This document shows, piece by piece, positions 45,004-53,986 of a stretch of 64,000 nucleotides of DNA. This stretch comes from Clostridium sp031626875 (lineage in GTDB: Bacteria > Bacillota > Clostridia > Clostridiales > Clostridiaceae), in the NCBI RefSeq assembly GCF_031626875.1, contig NZ_JANDMF010000009.1, positions 1 through 64,000 on the forward strand. The letters are read 5' to 3'. The stretch's first letter is position 1; each line of letters begins with the position of its first letter. The notes beneath the pieces are model-generated. The model had not been told where the DNA came from. It made no database searches and was given only the letters and a program-made list of their open reading frames with translations. The position numbers and the translations under genes were made by a program.

Positions 45004-45032
45004 TTGACACATAACTGTCATATATATATATT
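45004..45032 (+). promoter_or_regulatory. Plus-strand promoter of a candidate small RNA
   Basis: A perfect TTGACA (45004-45009) lies 17 bp before TATATT (45027-45032), facing into a gene-free interval where all flanking genes are on the minus strand. Confidence 0.72.
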
Positions 45033-45038
45033 ATCATT

Positions 45039-45144
45039 GTTATTGTAAAGTAGTTAAAGCATTATTATTTACCCCTAAACTGTTCTAGTATGAATGGTTT
45101 AACAGAGTGCCTCATCCCCTATTGTAGGCACTCTGTTTTTTTTT
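45039..45144 (+). ncRNA. Candidate small RNA (about 105 nt)
   Basis: The promoter at 45004-45032 and a strong plus-oriented terminator define this unit. The terminator stem is ACAGAGTGCCT (45102-45112) / AGGCACTCTGT (45126-45136), 11 perfect bp, followed by nine Ts ending at 45144. On the minus strand the same hairpin is followed by TAAACC, so it is not a proper metG2 terminator. There is no ORF with a ribosome-binding site. The 3' end stops 2 bp short of the metG2 stop codon. The family is unknown. Confidence 0.65.
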
Positions 45145-45146
45145 AT

Positions 45147-46775
45147 TTATATAGCTTCCTTTTTTAACCTTAACACTTCTTCTATAATATTTTTCTTATC
45201 TATTTTTTCAAATAATACTTCGACATTTTTTATGTTTCCGACCTTTTTTTCTACAAAACTCCAACTAGGATTACTCAAACCTAAATATTCTCTTATTTTT
45301 TGTGATGATTTTGGCATAAATGGCTCAAGCAAATTGGATAAATTTGCAATATATTGAACACAAATATAAATACTATTAACACACTTCTTTTTATTATTAT
45401 CTAAAGTTTCCCAAGGTTTCTCTTCATCAAAATATTTGTTAAACTTCTTAATAGCACCAATAATCTTTTGAAGCCCATCCTTAAATTTTCCTTCTTCAAT
45501 TTTATCTCCAACATAAAAGTAAAGATTAAACAATTCATCTTTTAATTCTTTTGGCATTTCTCCTGATGGAATTTTACCATCAAAGTTTTTAATTAGAAAT
45601 GTCAATGTCCTATTAACAAAGTTTCCATACAGCCCTACTAAATCATTATTATTGGTATTTACAAAATCTCTCCAACTAAAATCTGAATCTTTGCCCTCTG
45701 GTCCATTTAACATTAAATAGTATCTTATTAAATCTGTATCGTAATTATTTGTTATATGGTCTACCCAGATTGCCCAATTTTTTGTAGTTGAAAAATTCTT
45801 TCCTTCTAATTTTAAATATTCACTAGATATCTCTCTTATGCATGGATTTTTTATTCCAAGCCCTGCTAACAAACTAGGAAATATTATAGTATGGAATGGA
45901 ATATTATCCTTACCATGAACAAAATATATCCTACTATCCTCTCCATCCCAATATTCCATGTAATTTTCGTTTCTCTCTTCAGTGCACTTCATACTAGCTG
46001 TTAAATACCCCATAACAGCTTCAATCCATACATATATCTTTTTGTCCTCATATCCAACTAAAGGTACATCAACACCCCAATGAAAATCTCTTGTTACAGC
46101 TCTATCTCTTAATCCTTCATCTAAATATCTTTTAGTAATAATTTCAGCATTTTCTCTCCAACCTTTTTGCTTTATATATATTCTTCTAACATCATTTTCA
46201 AATTTAGATAACGCAAAAAATAAATGTTTAGTTTTTCTTACTACTGGCTCTGACCCACAAAACTTACATCTTTTATCTATCAAATCTTCTGTTTCAAATA
46301 TCTCTGAACACTCTGTACATTGGTCTCCAGAAGCAACTTCTCCACAATGAGGACATTTTCCTTCTATAAATTTGTCTAACAAATACTCATTACATTGTTT
46401 GCAAAAAGTTTGTTCAACTTCTTTTTCATATATGTATCCTTTTTTATATAAATCCAATATAAATTCTTGTACTTTTTCACTATGATATTCAGTATGTGTT
46501 TTTGTAAATAAGTCAAAAGAAAAACCTAGTTTACTAAAGCATTCTACAAATTCTTCATGATACTTTTCTGCTATTTCTAAAGGTGATACCCCTTCTTCTT
46601 TAGCCTTCATATCTACAGGAGTACCATGAGAGTCACTTCCTGATATAAATATTACATCATCACCCATTAATCTATGATATCTTGCTAAAATATCCCCTGG
46701 CATTAACACTGCTATTCTTCCTAAGTGTAATGGACCATTAGCGTATGGCCAAGCATTTCCTATAATTACATTCAT
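45147..46775 (-). CDS. Second methionyl-tRNA synthetase (two-zinc, KFSTT-type)
   Basis: A 542-residue class I MetRS unlike its neighbour: HIGH box PLHLGRI (about 16-22), four CxxC pairs making two zinc knuckles (C125/128, C141/144, C153/156, C170/173), and a KMSKS loop degenerated to KNFSTTK (326-332), followed by NWAIWV. It lacks the C-terminal tRNA-binding domain. These traits are those of the MetRS type linked to resistance against diaryldiamine MetRS inhibitors such as REP8839. It has no T-box and follows metG by 56 bp. AGAGGT precedes the ATG. Confidence 0.92.
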   Translation of the reverse strand: MNVIIGNAWPYANGPLHLGRIAVLMPGDILARYHRLMGDDVIFISGSDSHGTPVDMKAKEEGVSPLEIAEKYHEEFVECFSKLGFSFDLFTKTHTEYHSEKVQEFILDLYKKGYIYEKEVEQTFCKQCNEYLLDKFIEGKCPHCGEVASGDQCTECSEIFETEDLIDKRCKFCGSEPVVRKTKHLFFALSKFENDVRRIYIKQKGWRENAEIITKRYLDEGLRDRAVTRDFHWGVDVPLVGYEDKKIYVWIEAVMGYLTASMKCTEERNENYMEYWDGEDSRIYFVHGKDNIPFHTIIFPSLLAGLGIKNPCIREISSEYLKLEGKNFSTTKNWAIWVDHITNNYDTDLIRYYLMLNGPEGKDSDFSWRDFVNTNNNDLVGLYGNFVNRTLTFLIKNFDGKIPSGEMPKELKDELFNLYFYVGDKIEEGKFKDGLQKIIGAIKKFNKYFDEEKPWETLDNNKKKCVNSIYICVQYIANLSNLLEPFMPKSSQKIREYLGLSNPSWSFVEKKVGNIKNVEVLFEKIDKKNIIEEVLRLKKEAI

Positions 46776-46793
46776 ACTATACCTCTTATAAAT

Positions 46794-46819
46794 TAAGAGT
46801 CCAGTTTCCTGAACTCTTA
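46794..46819 (-). terminator. Hairpin between the two MetRS genes
   Basis: TAAGAGTTCAG and CTGGACTCTTA pair (one G-U) around GAAA on the minus strand, followed by ATTTATAAG. The T-run is poor, so it may attenuate rather than end transcription into the second MetRS gene. Confidence 0.55.
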
Positions 46820-46831
46820 CTAATATTAAAA

Positions 46832-48760
46832 TTATCTTACCACACTACCTGTTGGTAATTCTCCTGGATTAACTACATTTAATATACTATCATCATCTGT
46901 TGACGCAGCTAAAATCATTCCTTGTGATAATTCGCCTCTTAATTTTACTGGTTTTAAGTTAGCTACTAAAACAACATTTTTTCCTACTAAATCTTCTGGT
47001 TTATAGTCTTTTGCTATCCCTGATACAACCTGTCTTTCTTCTCCACCTAAGTCAACCTTTAATTTAAGTAACTTTTTTGCACCTTTTACAGGTTCACAAG
47101 CTATAACTTTAACTACCCTAAGATCTATCTTTGAAAAATCATCTATAGTTATCTCTTCTTTTATAGGTATTATATCCCTTTTATTTGTTTTTGATTCAGC
47201 TTCCTTTAATGCCTCTAGTTCTGCAAGCTTTTCATCTATATCTATTCTTGGGAATAAGTTATCTCCCTTAACTACTTTAGTTCCTACAACTGTTCCATTA
47301 AACTCTTTTAAAGAATCCCACTCAATGTTAACTACAGCTATTTGTTCATTTATCTTTTTTGCTGTATCTGGCAAGAATGCAGAAATTAATATTGATGTAA
47401 ATCTTAACGTCTCTGATAAATTATATAAAACAGTTCCTAATCTGTCCTTTTTGGCTTCATCTTTAGCTAATATCCAAGGAGTTGTTTCATCTATATATTT
47501 ATTCGCTCGTCCGATTAAATCAAATACAGCTTCTAATGCTTCTGGAATCTTTAACTCATTTATACTTTCTTCAACTTTCCTTGGTGTTTCTAAAGCAAGA
47601 CGGATTAGTTCATCATCTACATCTTCTTTAGCTGATTGGGCTGGAATTATTCCATCAAAATATTTTTCTATCATAGCTACAGTTCTTGATAAAAGGTTAC
47701 CAAGGTCATTACATAAATCTGAATTAATCTTCTTTATAAATATTTCATTATTAAATAATCCATCTGATCCAAAAGGAATTTCTTTTAACAAATAATATCT
47801 AACAGGATCTACTCCAAAAATATTTACAAGAGTTACTGGATCTACTACATTTCCCTTAGATTTTGACATCTTACCTCCATCAACAAGTAACCATCCATGT
47901 CCAAATACTTGTTTTGGTAAAGGTAACCCTAAAGCCATTAGCATAATTGGCCAATATATTGTATGGAATCTTAAAATATCCTTTCCTATTAAATGAACAT
48001 CTGCTGGCCAGAATTTTTTATATAATTCTTCATCACCACCATAACCTAAAGCTGTTATATAGTTTGATAATGCATCTATCCAAACATAAATTACATGGGT
48101 TTCATCAAATGTTACTGGAATCCCCCAGTTAAAGCTTGTTCTTGAAACACAAAGATCTTGTAATCCTGGTCTCAAGAAATTATTTAACATCTCATTTTTT
48201 CTTGATTCTGGTTGAATAAAATCAGGATGTTCTTCTATATATTGAATTAATCTATCAGCATATTTGCTCATCTTGAAGAAATACGCTTCTTCCTTTGACT
48301 TCTCAACTGGTCTTCCACAATCAGGGCAATTTCCATCTACTAATTGAGTTTCTGTCCAAAAGGATTCACAAGGTGTACAATACCAACCTTCATATGAACT
48401 TTTGTATATATCACCTTGGTCATAAAGCTTTTTAAATATATCCTGAACAGCTTTTATATGATAATCATCAGTAGTTCTTATAAATTTATCATAACTTATA
48501 TTCATCATGCTCCATAAATCTTTAATTCCTGCTACTATTTGATCTACATGTTCTTTTGGAGTTATTCCCTTTTCTTCTGCTACCCTTTGAATCTTTTGTC
48601 CATGTTCATCTGTTCCTGTTAAAAACATCACATCATAGCCTGTTAATCTCTTAAATCTTGAAATTGCATCAGCTGCAACTGTTGTATAGGTATTCCCTAT
48701 ATGTAATTTAGTTGATGGATAATAAATTGGCGTAGTTATATAATATGGTTTCTTACTCAT
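46832..48760 (-). CDS. metG: Methionyl-tRNA synthetase
   Basis: A 642-residue MetRS of the usual Firmicute type: KLHIGNTYTT (HIGH at about 20-23), one zinc knuckle (CTPCESFW ... CPDCGRP), intact GGKMSKSKGNVVDP, a helical anticodon-binding domain, and a C-terminal EMAP-like tRNA-binding domain from about 535 (DDFSKIDLRVVKVI ... LVANLKPVKLRGELSQGM). Expression is under the Met-specific T-box just upstream. GGAGG precedes the ATG. tatD further downstream matches Bacillus metS-yabD order. Confidence 0.97.
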   Translation of the reverse strand: MSKKPYYITTPIYYPSTKLHIGNTYTTVAADAISRFKRLTGYDVMFLTGTDEHGQKIQRVAEEKGITPKEHVDQIVAGIKDLWSMMNISYDKFIRTTDDYHIKAVQDIFKKLYDQGDIYKSSYEGWYCTPCESFWTETQLVDGNCPDCGRPVEKSKEEAYFFKMSKYADRLIQYIEEHPDFIQPESRKNEMLNNFLRPGLQDLCVSRTSFNWGIPVTFDETHVIYVWIDALSNYITALGYGGDEELYKKFWPADVHLIGKDILRFHTIYWPIMLMALGLPLPKQVFGHGWLLVDGGKMSKSKGNVVDPVTLVNIFGVDPVRYYLLKEIPFGSDGLFNNEIFIKKINSDLCNDLGNLLSRTVAMIEKYFDGIIPAQSAKEDVDDELIRLALETPRKVEESINELKIPEALEAVFDLIGRANKYIDETTPWILAKDEAKKDRLGTVLYNLSETLRFTSILISAFLPDTAKKINEQIAVVNIEWDSLKEFNGTVVGTKVVKGDNLFPRIDIDEKLAELEALKEAESKTNKRDIIPIKEEITIDDFSKIDLRVVKVIACEPVKGAKKLLKLKVDLGGEERQVVSGIAKDYKPEDLVGKNVVLVANLKPVKLRGELSQGMILAASTDDDSILNVVNPGELPTGSVVR

Positions 48761-48784
48761 ATCTTTTCCTCCTCTAATTAAAGT

Positions 48785-49078
48785 ATCTTTATAAAAAAAG
48801 TCTCTATATAGGTATTTTACCTATATAGAGACGTATTAAACTTAAATTACGTGTTACCACTCTACTTTTTCCTTACCTCACGATAAGAAACTTTTTGGCT
48901 GACTATCATCACCCTGCAATATAACGGTTGCTCCCGTAATTACCTAACTAAAATTCAGCTCAATAATTCTGCTCCAAGACCATCTTCATAAAATTCTATG
49001 TTGCTGATTTTCACCAAATACCAGCTCTCTTTAAACATTTTCTTCTACTACTCTTCTCTTCATTACATTTCCACATTT
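48785..49078 (-). promoter_or_regulatory. T-box leader of metG (Met specifier)
   Basis: On the minus strand: stem I with AAAGAGAGCTGG and GGTGAAAATCAGC, a specifier ATG followed by a purine (most likely complement of 48981-48983, with a second ATG at 48987-48989), GGAGCAG, the T-box AGAGTGGTAACACG (about 48846-48863), and a terminator hairpin with 15-bp perfect arms (GTCTCTATATAGGTA) plus seven Ts at about 48793-48833. TGGT is complementary to the ACCA end of uncharged tRNA-Met. Low charging should switch metG on. Confidence 0.92.
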
Positions 49079-49107
49079 ATGATAAATCAAAAAAAATTCA
49101 ATGTCAA
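49079..49107 (-). promoter_or_regulatory. Promoter of the metG T-box leader
   Basis: TTGACA (49102-49107) and TATCAT (49079-49084) are 17 bp apart on the minus strand. The -35 lies 4 bp beyond the stop of the AarF-like gene. Confidence 0.75.
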
Positions 49108-49110
49108 ATA

Positions 49111-50727
49111 TTATTTATCTTTTCTCCTAAAATCTCCTGCTCTAATCATAGACACTAATAATATAACAGCTAATATTCCTGAAACTAAATATCCCAAAAC
49201 TCCTAGCAAAGACAAGCCATAATATGTTGGGCCTACTTTATTACATATTATTAATGACGAAGACATTATAAGTGCAGCTATAACAAGTCCACCCGTTATC
49301 CTATTCACCATATTTTGCATACTAGATAGAGCCTTATTCAAATCTGTTATATGAAGATTTATCTTACTTCTACCACTTTCTAAACTATTTAATACTTCTA
49401 AAGTTTCAGTTGGAATTCTTATAATATCTCTAACAAACGAATAAACAGATATTAATAATTCTTCACCTTTTATTTCTTTCAAGAATACAGACTTACTTTT
49501 AGATTTAACAAAAGATATTACTATAGAAAAAATATCAACTTCTGGATCAACCTCTGCAATAACACCTTCTAAAATCACAATTCCTCTAACTAAACTAACT
49601 AATTCTCTTGGTAATTGAATATTATTTTTCATAGCAATTGTAAAGACCTCTTGGAACAAAACTTCTATTTTAATATTTTTCAAACTGGTTGTAATATAAT
49701 TATCAAATAAATATCCTATATCATCATATAAACTTCCTCTATTTATTTTTCCTCTCTTTATCCCTACTGATAAAATAAATTCAATTAATCTTTTCTTATC
49801 TTTTGTAGCCAATGCAAACATGGCATCATTTAACCAACTTTTCATATTTTCATTAAGTTCTCCCATGATTCCAAAGTCCACGAAACATAATTTCCCATTA
49901 AATATCAATATATTTCCTGGGTGGGGATCTCCATGAAAAAAACCATCTTCAAACACTTGTTTACAGTAACATAATGCTAATTTTCTTGCTACATCACTAT
50001 TAAAATACCCCTCTTCCTTAAGTTTCTTTCTATCATTAATTTTAAATCCATTAATCTTTTCAAGAGTCAAAACTGTTGAACTCCAAAGTTCCTCAATTAC
50101 CTGTGGAACATATAAAACTGTCACATTTTTATTATTTTCTTTGAATTTTTTTATGTTTTTTCCTTCAGCTAAAAAATCTAATTCTTTTTCTAAGCTTTCT
50201 TCAAGATCTTCTAAGACTTCTAATATATCAACTACTTTTATATCTATCTTAATTCTCGTAAACTTCACTATTCTTTTCAAAATAGATATATCTATTTTCA
50301 TCTTCTCATAAATATTAGGTCTTTGTATTTTTATAACTACTTCTCTTCCATCTTTTAAAATTCCTTCATGAACTTGTGCTATAGACGCTGCGGCCATAGG
50401 ATTCTTGTTGAAATATAAAAAATACTCTTCCACTTTCTTATTTAAGGAAACTTCAAAAACATTTTTTATTGAATCATAACTTTCCTCTCTAGCTGAATCT
50501 TGTAACTTTCTAAGTTCATTAATATATTCTTCTGGTAAGATATCTGTTCTAGTGCTTAATATTTGTCCAATTTTAATAAAGGTAGGGCCAAGACTTTCAA
50601 AGGCTTTCCTTAAATTTTCTGGAGACTTTTTATTATGATTTAATTTGCTATCTATAAGTATTCCAAAACCATAAAATGCAAAAACCTTAATAATCTCATT
50701 AAATCTCTCTGCAGACTTACTTTTCAT
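49111..50727 (-). CDS. AarF/ABC1/UbiB-family atypical kinase
   Basis: A 538-residue ABC1 family protein: the KxGQ motif in GPTFIKIGQILSTRTDI, the A-rich loop PMAAASIAQVHEG, HGDPHPGNI (catalytic) and VDFGIMGEL (DFG), and two C-terminal membrane helices (about 480-530). Family members bind ATP and support ubiquinone or lipid metabolism; in quinone-poor clostridia the role is unknown. Start at ATG 50727, eight bases after AGGAG; upstream in-frame ATG at 50796 falls in the structured repeat and has no site. Confidence 0.88.
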   Translation of the reverse strand: MKSKSAERFNEIIKVFAFYGFGILIDSKLNHNKKSPENLRKAFESLGPTFIKIGQILSTRTDILPEEYINELRKLQDSAREESYDSIKNVFEVSLNKKVEEYFLYFNKNPMAAASIAQVHEGILKDGREVVIKIQRPNIYEKMKIDISILKRIVKFTRIKIDIKVVDILEVLEDLEESLEKELDFLAEGKNIKKFKENNKNVTVLYVPQVIEELWSSTVLTLEKINGFKINDRKKLKEEGYFNSDVARKLALCYCKQVFEDGFFHGDPHPGNILIFNGKLCFVDFGIMGELNENMKSWLNDAMFALATKDKKRLIEFILSVGIKRGKINRGSLYDDIGYLFDNYITTSLKNIKIEVLFQEVFTIAMKNNIQLPRELVSLVRGIVILEGVIAEVDPEVDIFSIVISFVKSKSKSVFLKEIKGEELLISVYSFVRDIIRIPTETLEVLNSLESGRSKINLHITDLNKALSSMQNMVNRITGGLVIAALIMSSSLIICNKVGPTYYGLSLLGVLGYLVSGILAVILLVSMIRAGDFRRKDK

Positions 50728-50745
50728 AAATTCAACTCCTAAAGA

Positions 50746-50943
50746 AATTCCCTCACTTAGGGACATGAAAATAAATAACAAGTCCAAATTTGCCATGAAT
50801 ATTTTTCATCAGTCAAGGAAGCAGATTGGTCTCATAGTGGGCTATTAGAGCAATCTGCTGACGCAGGATGATGGAAAATAGTCTGGCGGATTGACTTGTT
50901 ATTTTTTTGATTGTCCCTTAACTCCACTATTAAGCAAGGGATT
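50746..50943 (+). ncRNA. Candidate structured RNA: long rod-like imperfect inverted repeat
   Basis: One imperfect hairpin spans the whole gap. Pairings: 50759-50765 with 50912-50918; AAATAACAAGTC (50773-50784) with 50893-50904 (12 bp); 50786-50795 with 50884-50892; TATTTTTCATC (50800-50810) with 50870-50880 (11 bp); AGCAGATTG (50820-50828) with 50851-50859; apex CTCATAG-TGGG-CTATTAGAG. A 9 x 10-nt internal loop lies at 50811-50819 / 50860-50869. Three pairs are G-U on the plus strand (A-C on the other), and seven Ts (50902-50908) sit on the plus side, so a plus-strand RNA is favoured. No Rfam family recognised. Confidence 0.6.
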
Positions 50944-50948
50944 CTAAG

Positions 50949-51275
50949 TTAGTTATTTTTTTGTTCTAACACTTCTATTCTTCTTTTTAATTCTAATATT
51001 TCTGACTTACTTGCATAATTCATCTCTTCTAAAACTTGCTTTAACTCTTCTTTTGTTAATGGTTTTAGATTCTCTATTTTTTCTGCTACTTTCTCTTTAA
51101 CTTCTTCAGTTGAATTCTTCACATTTCTTTTTAATTCTTCAGATAATTCCTTACCTTCATCTACTGTAATTCTTCCCTTCTCCACTAATGCAGATACAAC
51201 TTCACTAGCTTTTTCATATGTCATCGCAGCTGCTCCTACACCAGCTAAAAATATCTTTTTTGTGTCATTCATCAT
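50949..51275 (-). CDS. Phasin-like helical protein
   Basis: About 108 residues: DTKKIFLAGVGAAAMTYEKA, then a heptad-rich coiled coil (EVVSALVEKGRITVDEGKEL ... LELKRRIEVLEQ). This matches small phasin/polyhydroxyalkanoate granule-associated proteins; in non-PHA Firmicutes their role is unclear. The start is ATG at 51275, six bases after GGGGTG; longer in-frame starts are unsupported. It lies upstream of the AarF-like gene, separated by the rod-like structured sequence. Confidence 0.78.
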   Translation of the reverse strand: MMNDTKKIFLAGVGAAAMTYEKASEVVSALVEKGRITVDEGKELSEELKRNVKNSTEEVKEKVAEKIENLKPLTKEELKQVLEEMNYASKSEILELKRRIEVLEQKNN

Positions 51276-51510
51276 AGAACCCACCCCTATCTTAAATTTT
51301 CTAAATTTATTATCTCCAACATATATACAATTTATACTAATTTTTAGATATTGAAATATCACCATTATAATAATTATATTGAATTACTAAATTAAATAGA
51401 ATTAAATCTCCGGCTTTAATTTCCTTGGTATTATCTTTATACTTTAATATAGTTTTTTCTTCTCTGTTACAACTGTAATTTTAAAATATACTCTTCATAA
51501 TTTTTTACAC

Positions 51511-51556
51511 AAAAAAATCTATCTTAAAGCAATATTTTAAATACTTTAAGATAGAT
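51511..51556 (-). terminator. Intrinsic terminator after the ABC permease
   Basis: The 13-bp arms ATCTATCTTAAAG (51517-51529) and CTTTAAGATAGAT (51544-51556) are perfect and followed on the minus strand by seven T-rich bases. It lies 13 bp beyond the permease stop. Confidence 0.9.
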
Positions 51557-51568
51557 TCTAATTATAAT

Positions 51569-53191
51569 TTAGAAAATTGAAGCTTCACAAACTTTACTTA
51601 ACATATTTACTATTATAATCCCCACTAAAACTATCACAATAGTTATGATTACAAATATTATTAAATAGTTCTTCAAAATAAATGTTAATGCTAAAAATAT
51701 TCCTCCAAAAACAAAACTCACTAACATTAACACTAGTGGTAAATAGTTCTTTTTAAACATATCTCTTTCATTTTCCCATTCTAATTTTGGAGACTTGTAA
51801 TCAAAATATAATTGAATTAATGATATTACAGCTACTGAACTTAATGAAATAATACCACCTAATACCACTAACATTACTGGCAACTTTAAAAACACAATAA
51901 GTGCTATAACTATTATGGCACTGATTTCATTTATTAAAAGCGAAGATATAACTTTAGCTATCAGAAAATCTTTTCCTGATATAGGAATGTATTGTGATAC
52001 TATAATATCCCTTCCTTCTCTTGATATAGCTGTTGATGCAGCCCATCCTGCTGATATACACATTACTGAGAAAAACAATATAGCTACAATCACATATCCA
52101 TAAAGATTTTCTTTTCCTGCAATCGCTTTTCCTAACCCATCAGATCCCTTAGCAAAAAATGCAATTCCCATAATTGCAGGCATATAAAATAACATAGCTA
52201 CACAATTTATAAAAAATTGTGGTGTTCTAAATATAAGTTTTATATCTTTTAGCACTAATGCTTTAATAGGTGAATTTGATTTTGTAAGCTTGTCAGCATT
52301 TTTAGTTTCTAGAATATTTTCTCGTTTACTATATGTTTCTGAAGCTCCTATAATTCCCTTATAATATAGATTACCACCTACAATGTAGTATATTCCAAAC
52401 AATGCAACTGCAATAACTATTGCTGCTAAAATAAATAGAAATCCTTTTAATTCTTTATTATATAGTAATCCATAAGATGCTAACTTATTTGTTATCAAAA
52501 TATTGCTAGCACTATTCATTAAACTATTATTTCCTTGCTGTGAAGCTAATTTAGTTAAAGCATCTTCATTATTTCCAGCAGATTGACTAAAGAAGTTAAA
52601 TGCAACAAAGAAAACTAGCATAACAGTCCCTGCAAACATCCTAAATGCATCCTTATGCTTAGACAACGAAGTAAACCTCATTAAAAGCATACATATAAGA
52701 GAAGCAACTATCATAGGGAGTACAGGAATAATCAAAATAGTCAGTAAAGCATAAACATAATATAGCACACCAGCCCCACTAGCCACTCCATATGCTATAA
52801 GAGGAAATAATAATATAAGTGCATATAAATACATATCAATCAAAGCAGCTAAAAATTTTCCAAATACTATTTCAGAACTTTTAAAAGGTAATGGAAGCAT
52901 ATCTTCTATATCACTTGAAAAATAGAAAGTATTTAGTATTGTATTTATACCAAAAATCAAAGTAACCAATGATCCCATTATTAAAACTGTAGTTAATAAG
53001 GCACCTTCTTGTCCAACAATTTCTAATGTTTTATACGAAAATGATACCATCATTGCAAGTGGTGAAGATAAACACCCTACTATAAATAGCATTAATAATG
53101 CAGCCATCCATGGTTTCATCTTTTTATTACCAAAGTTACTTTCAAGGGCGCTTTTTATAAAGTACTTTGTTATTAATTTAAGCCTTTTCAT
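51569..53191 (-). CDS. ABC transporter permease (exporter type)
   Basis: A 540-residue membrane protein with about 12 hydrophobic segments; N-terminal KLITKYFIKSALESNFGNKK and SSDIEDMLPLPFKSSEIVFG, the latter typical of ABC-2-like permeases related to YhaP/EcsB-type exporters. A large soluble loop lies around residues 225-330. The substrate is unknown. It overlaps the ATPase gene by 14 bp, so translation is coupled. Confidence 0.83.
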   Translation of the reverse strand: MKRLKLITKYFIKSALESNFGNKKMKPWMAALLMLFIVGCLSSPLAMMVSFSYKTLEIVGQEGALLTTVLIMGSLVTLIFGINTILNTFYFSSDIEDMLPLPFKSSEIVFGKFLAALIDMYLYALILLFPLIAYGVASGAGVLYYVYALLTILIIPVLPMIVASLICMLLMRFTSLSKHKDAFRMFAGTVMLVFFVAFNFFSQSAGNNEDALTKLASQQGNNSLMNSASNILITNKLASYGLLYNKELKGFLFILAAIVIAVALFGIYYIVGGNLYYKGIIGASETYSKRENILETKNADKLTKSNSPIKALVLKDIKLIFRTPQFFINCVAMLFYMPAIMGIAFFAKGSDGLGKAIAGKENLYGYVIVAILFFSVMCISAGWAASTAISREGRDIIVSQYIPISGKDFLIAKVISSLLINEISAIIVIALIVFLKLPVMLVVLGGIISLSSVAVISLIQLYFDYKSPKLEWENERDMFKKNYLPLVLMLVSFVFGGIFLALTFILKNYLIIFVIITIVIVLVGIIIVNMLSKVCEASIF

Positions 53192-53909
53192 TGCTTGTTA
53201 ACTCCAAGAACATATCTTCTAATGATTCATTTGCCTTAAATTCATTTCTAAGGTTTTGTAAGGTTCCATTAAATATTAATTGCCCTTTATTAATTATTGC
53301 AACCTTATCACATAACTTTTCTGCTACTTCAAGAACATGAGTTGAAAAAAGTACCGCATTCCCTGCATCGGCATGTTCTCTCATCATTTCTTTTAATGTA
53401 AAGGCAGACTTTGGATCTAATCCTGTTAATGGTTCATCAAGTATCCAAACCTTTGGATCATGAATTAACACTCCCATAACTATTATTTTTTGTCTCATAC
53501 CATGAGAATAGGATTGAATTTTATCTCCAAGTGCAGTACTCATTTCAAATCTCTCTGTTAATTCTTTTATTTTATCTTTTCTAACCTTTGCATCCACTCC
53601 ATAAACATCTGCCATAAAATTTAAATATTCTATTCCTGTTAACCTTAAAAACATATCAGGATTATCTGGCACATATCCAAATTGTTCCTTAGCCTTTACT
53701 GGCTCCCTTGAAATATTTACCCCATTAATTTCTATATTACCTACAGTAGGTTCAATAATTCCAGTTATCATCTTAATAGTTGTTGTTTTTCCTGCTCCAT
53801 TTGGCCCTAATAATCCAAATATTTCTCCGTCTTTTATTTCAAGGTTTAAATTATTTACAGCCTTATACTCCCCATTATAACTTTTTGTTATATTATCAAT
53901 TTTTATCAT
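53178..53909 (-). CDS. ABC transporter ATP-binding protein
   Basis: A 243-residue ATPase with Walker A LLGPNGAGKTTTIKM, Q-loop FGYVPDNPDMFL, signature YSHGMRQKI, Walker B VWILDEPLTGLDP and H-loop LFSTHVLEVAE. The SHGMRQ variant is common in drug or antimicrobial-peptide exporters of the EcsA/CcmA group. GGAGGTG precedes the ATG. It pairs with the overlapping permease gene. Confidence 0.92.
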   Translation of the reverse strand: MIKIDNITKSYNGEYKAVNNLNLEIKDGEIFGLLGPNGAGKTTTIKMITGIIEPTVGNIEINGVNISREPVKAKEQFGYVPDNPDMFLRLTGIEYLNFMADVYGVDAKVRKDKIKELTERFEMSTALGDKIQSYSHGMRQKIIVMGVLIHDPKVWILDEPLTGLDPKSAFTLKEMMREHADAGNAVLFSTHVLEVAEKLCDKVAIINKGQLIFNGTLQNLRNEFKANESLEDMFLELTSNEKA

Positions 53910-53986
53910 TGCCCTTCACCTCCAAGTATTATCATAGAAATATATTATCACTATTTTCCCCAAATTTATATACCAAAATCTTAATT

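Noticed and set aside
45102..45144. Plain terminator for the second MetRS gene
   Set aside because: The T-run is on the plus strand; on the MetRS strand the hairpin is followed by TAAACC, so termination there would be weak.
50728..50796. Longer N-terminus for the AarF-like protein from ATG 50796
   Set aside because: No ribosome-binding site; the segment lies in the inverted repeat, and AGGAG sits correctly before ATG 50727.
50811..50870. AAGGAAGCAG resembles the SRP RNA signature GGAAGGAAGCAG
   Set aside because: The GGAA tetraloop and symmetric loop of SRP helix 8 are missing; AGCAGATTG pairs perfectly with CAATCTGCT instead.
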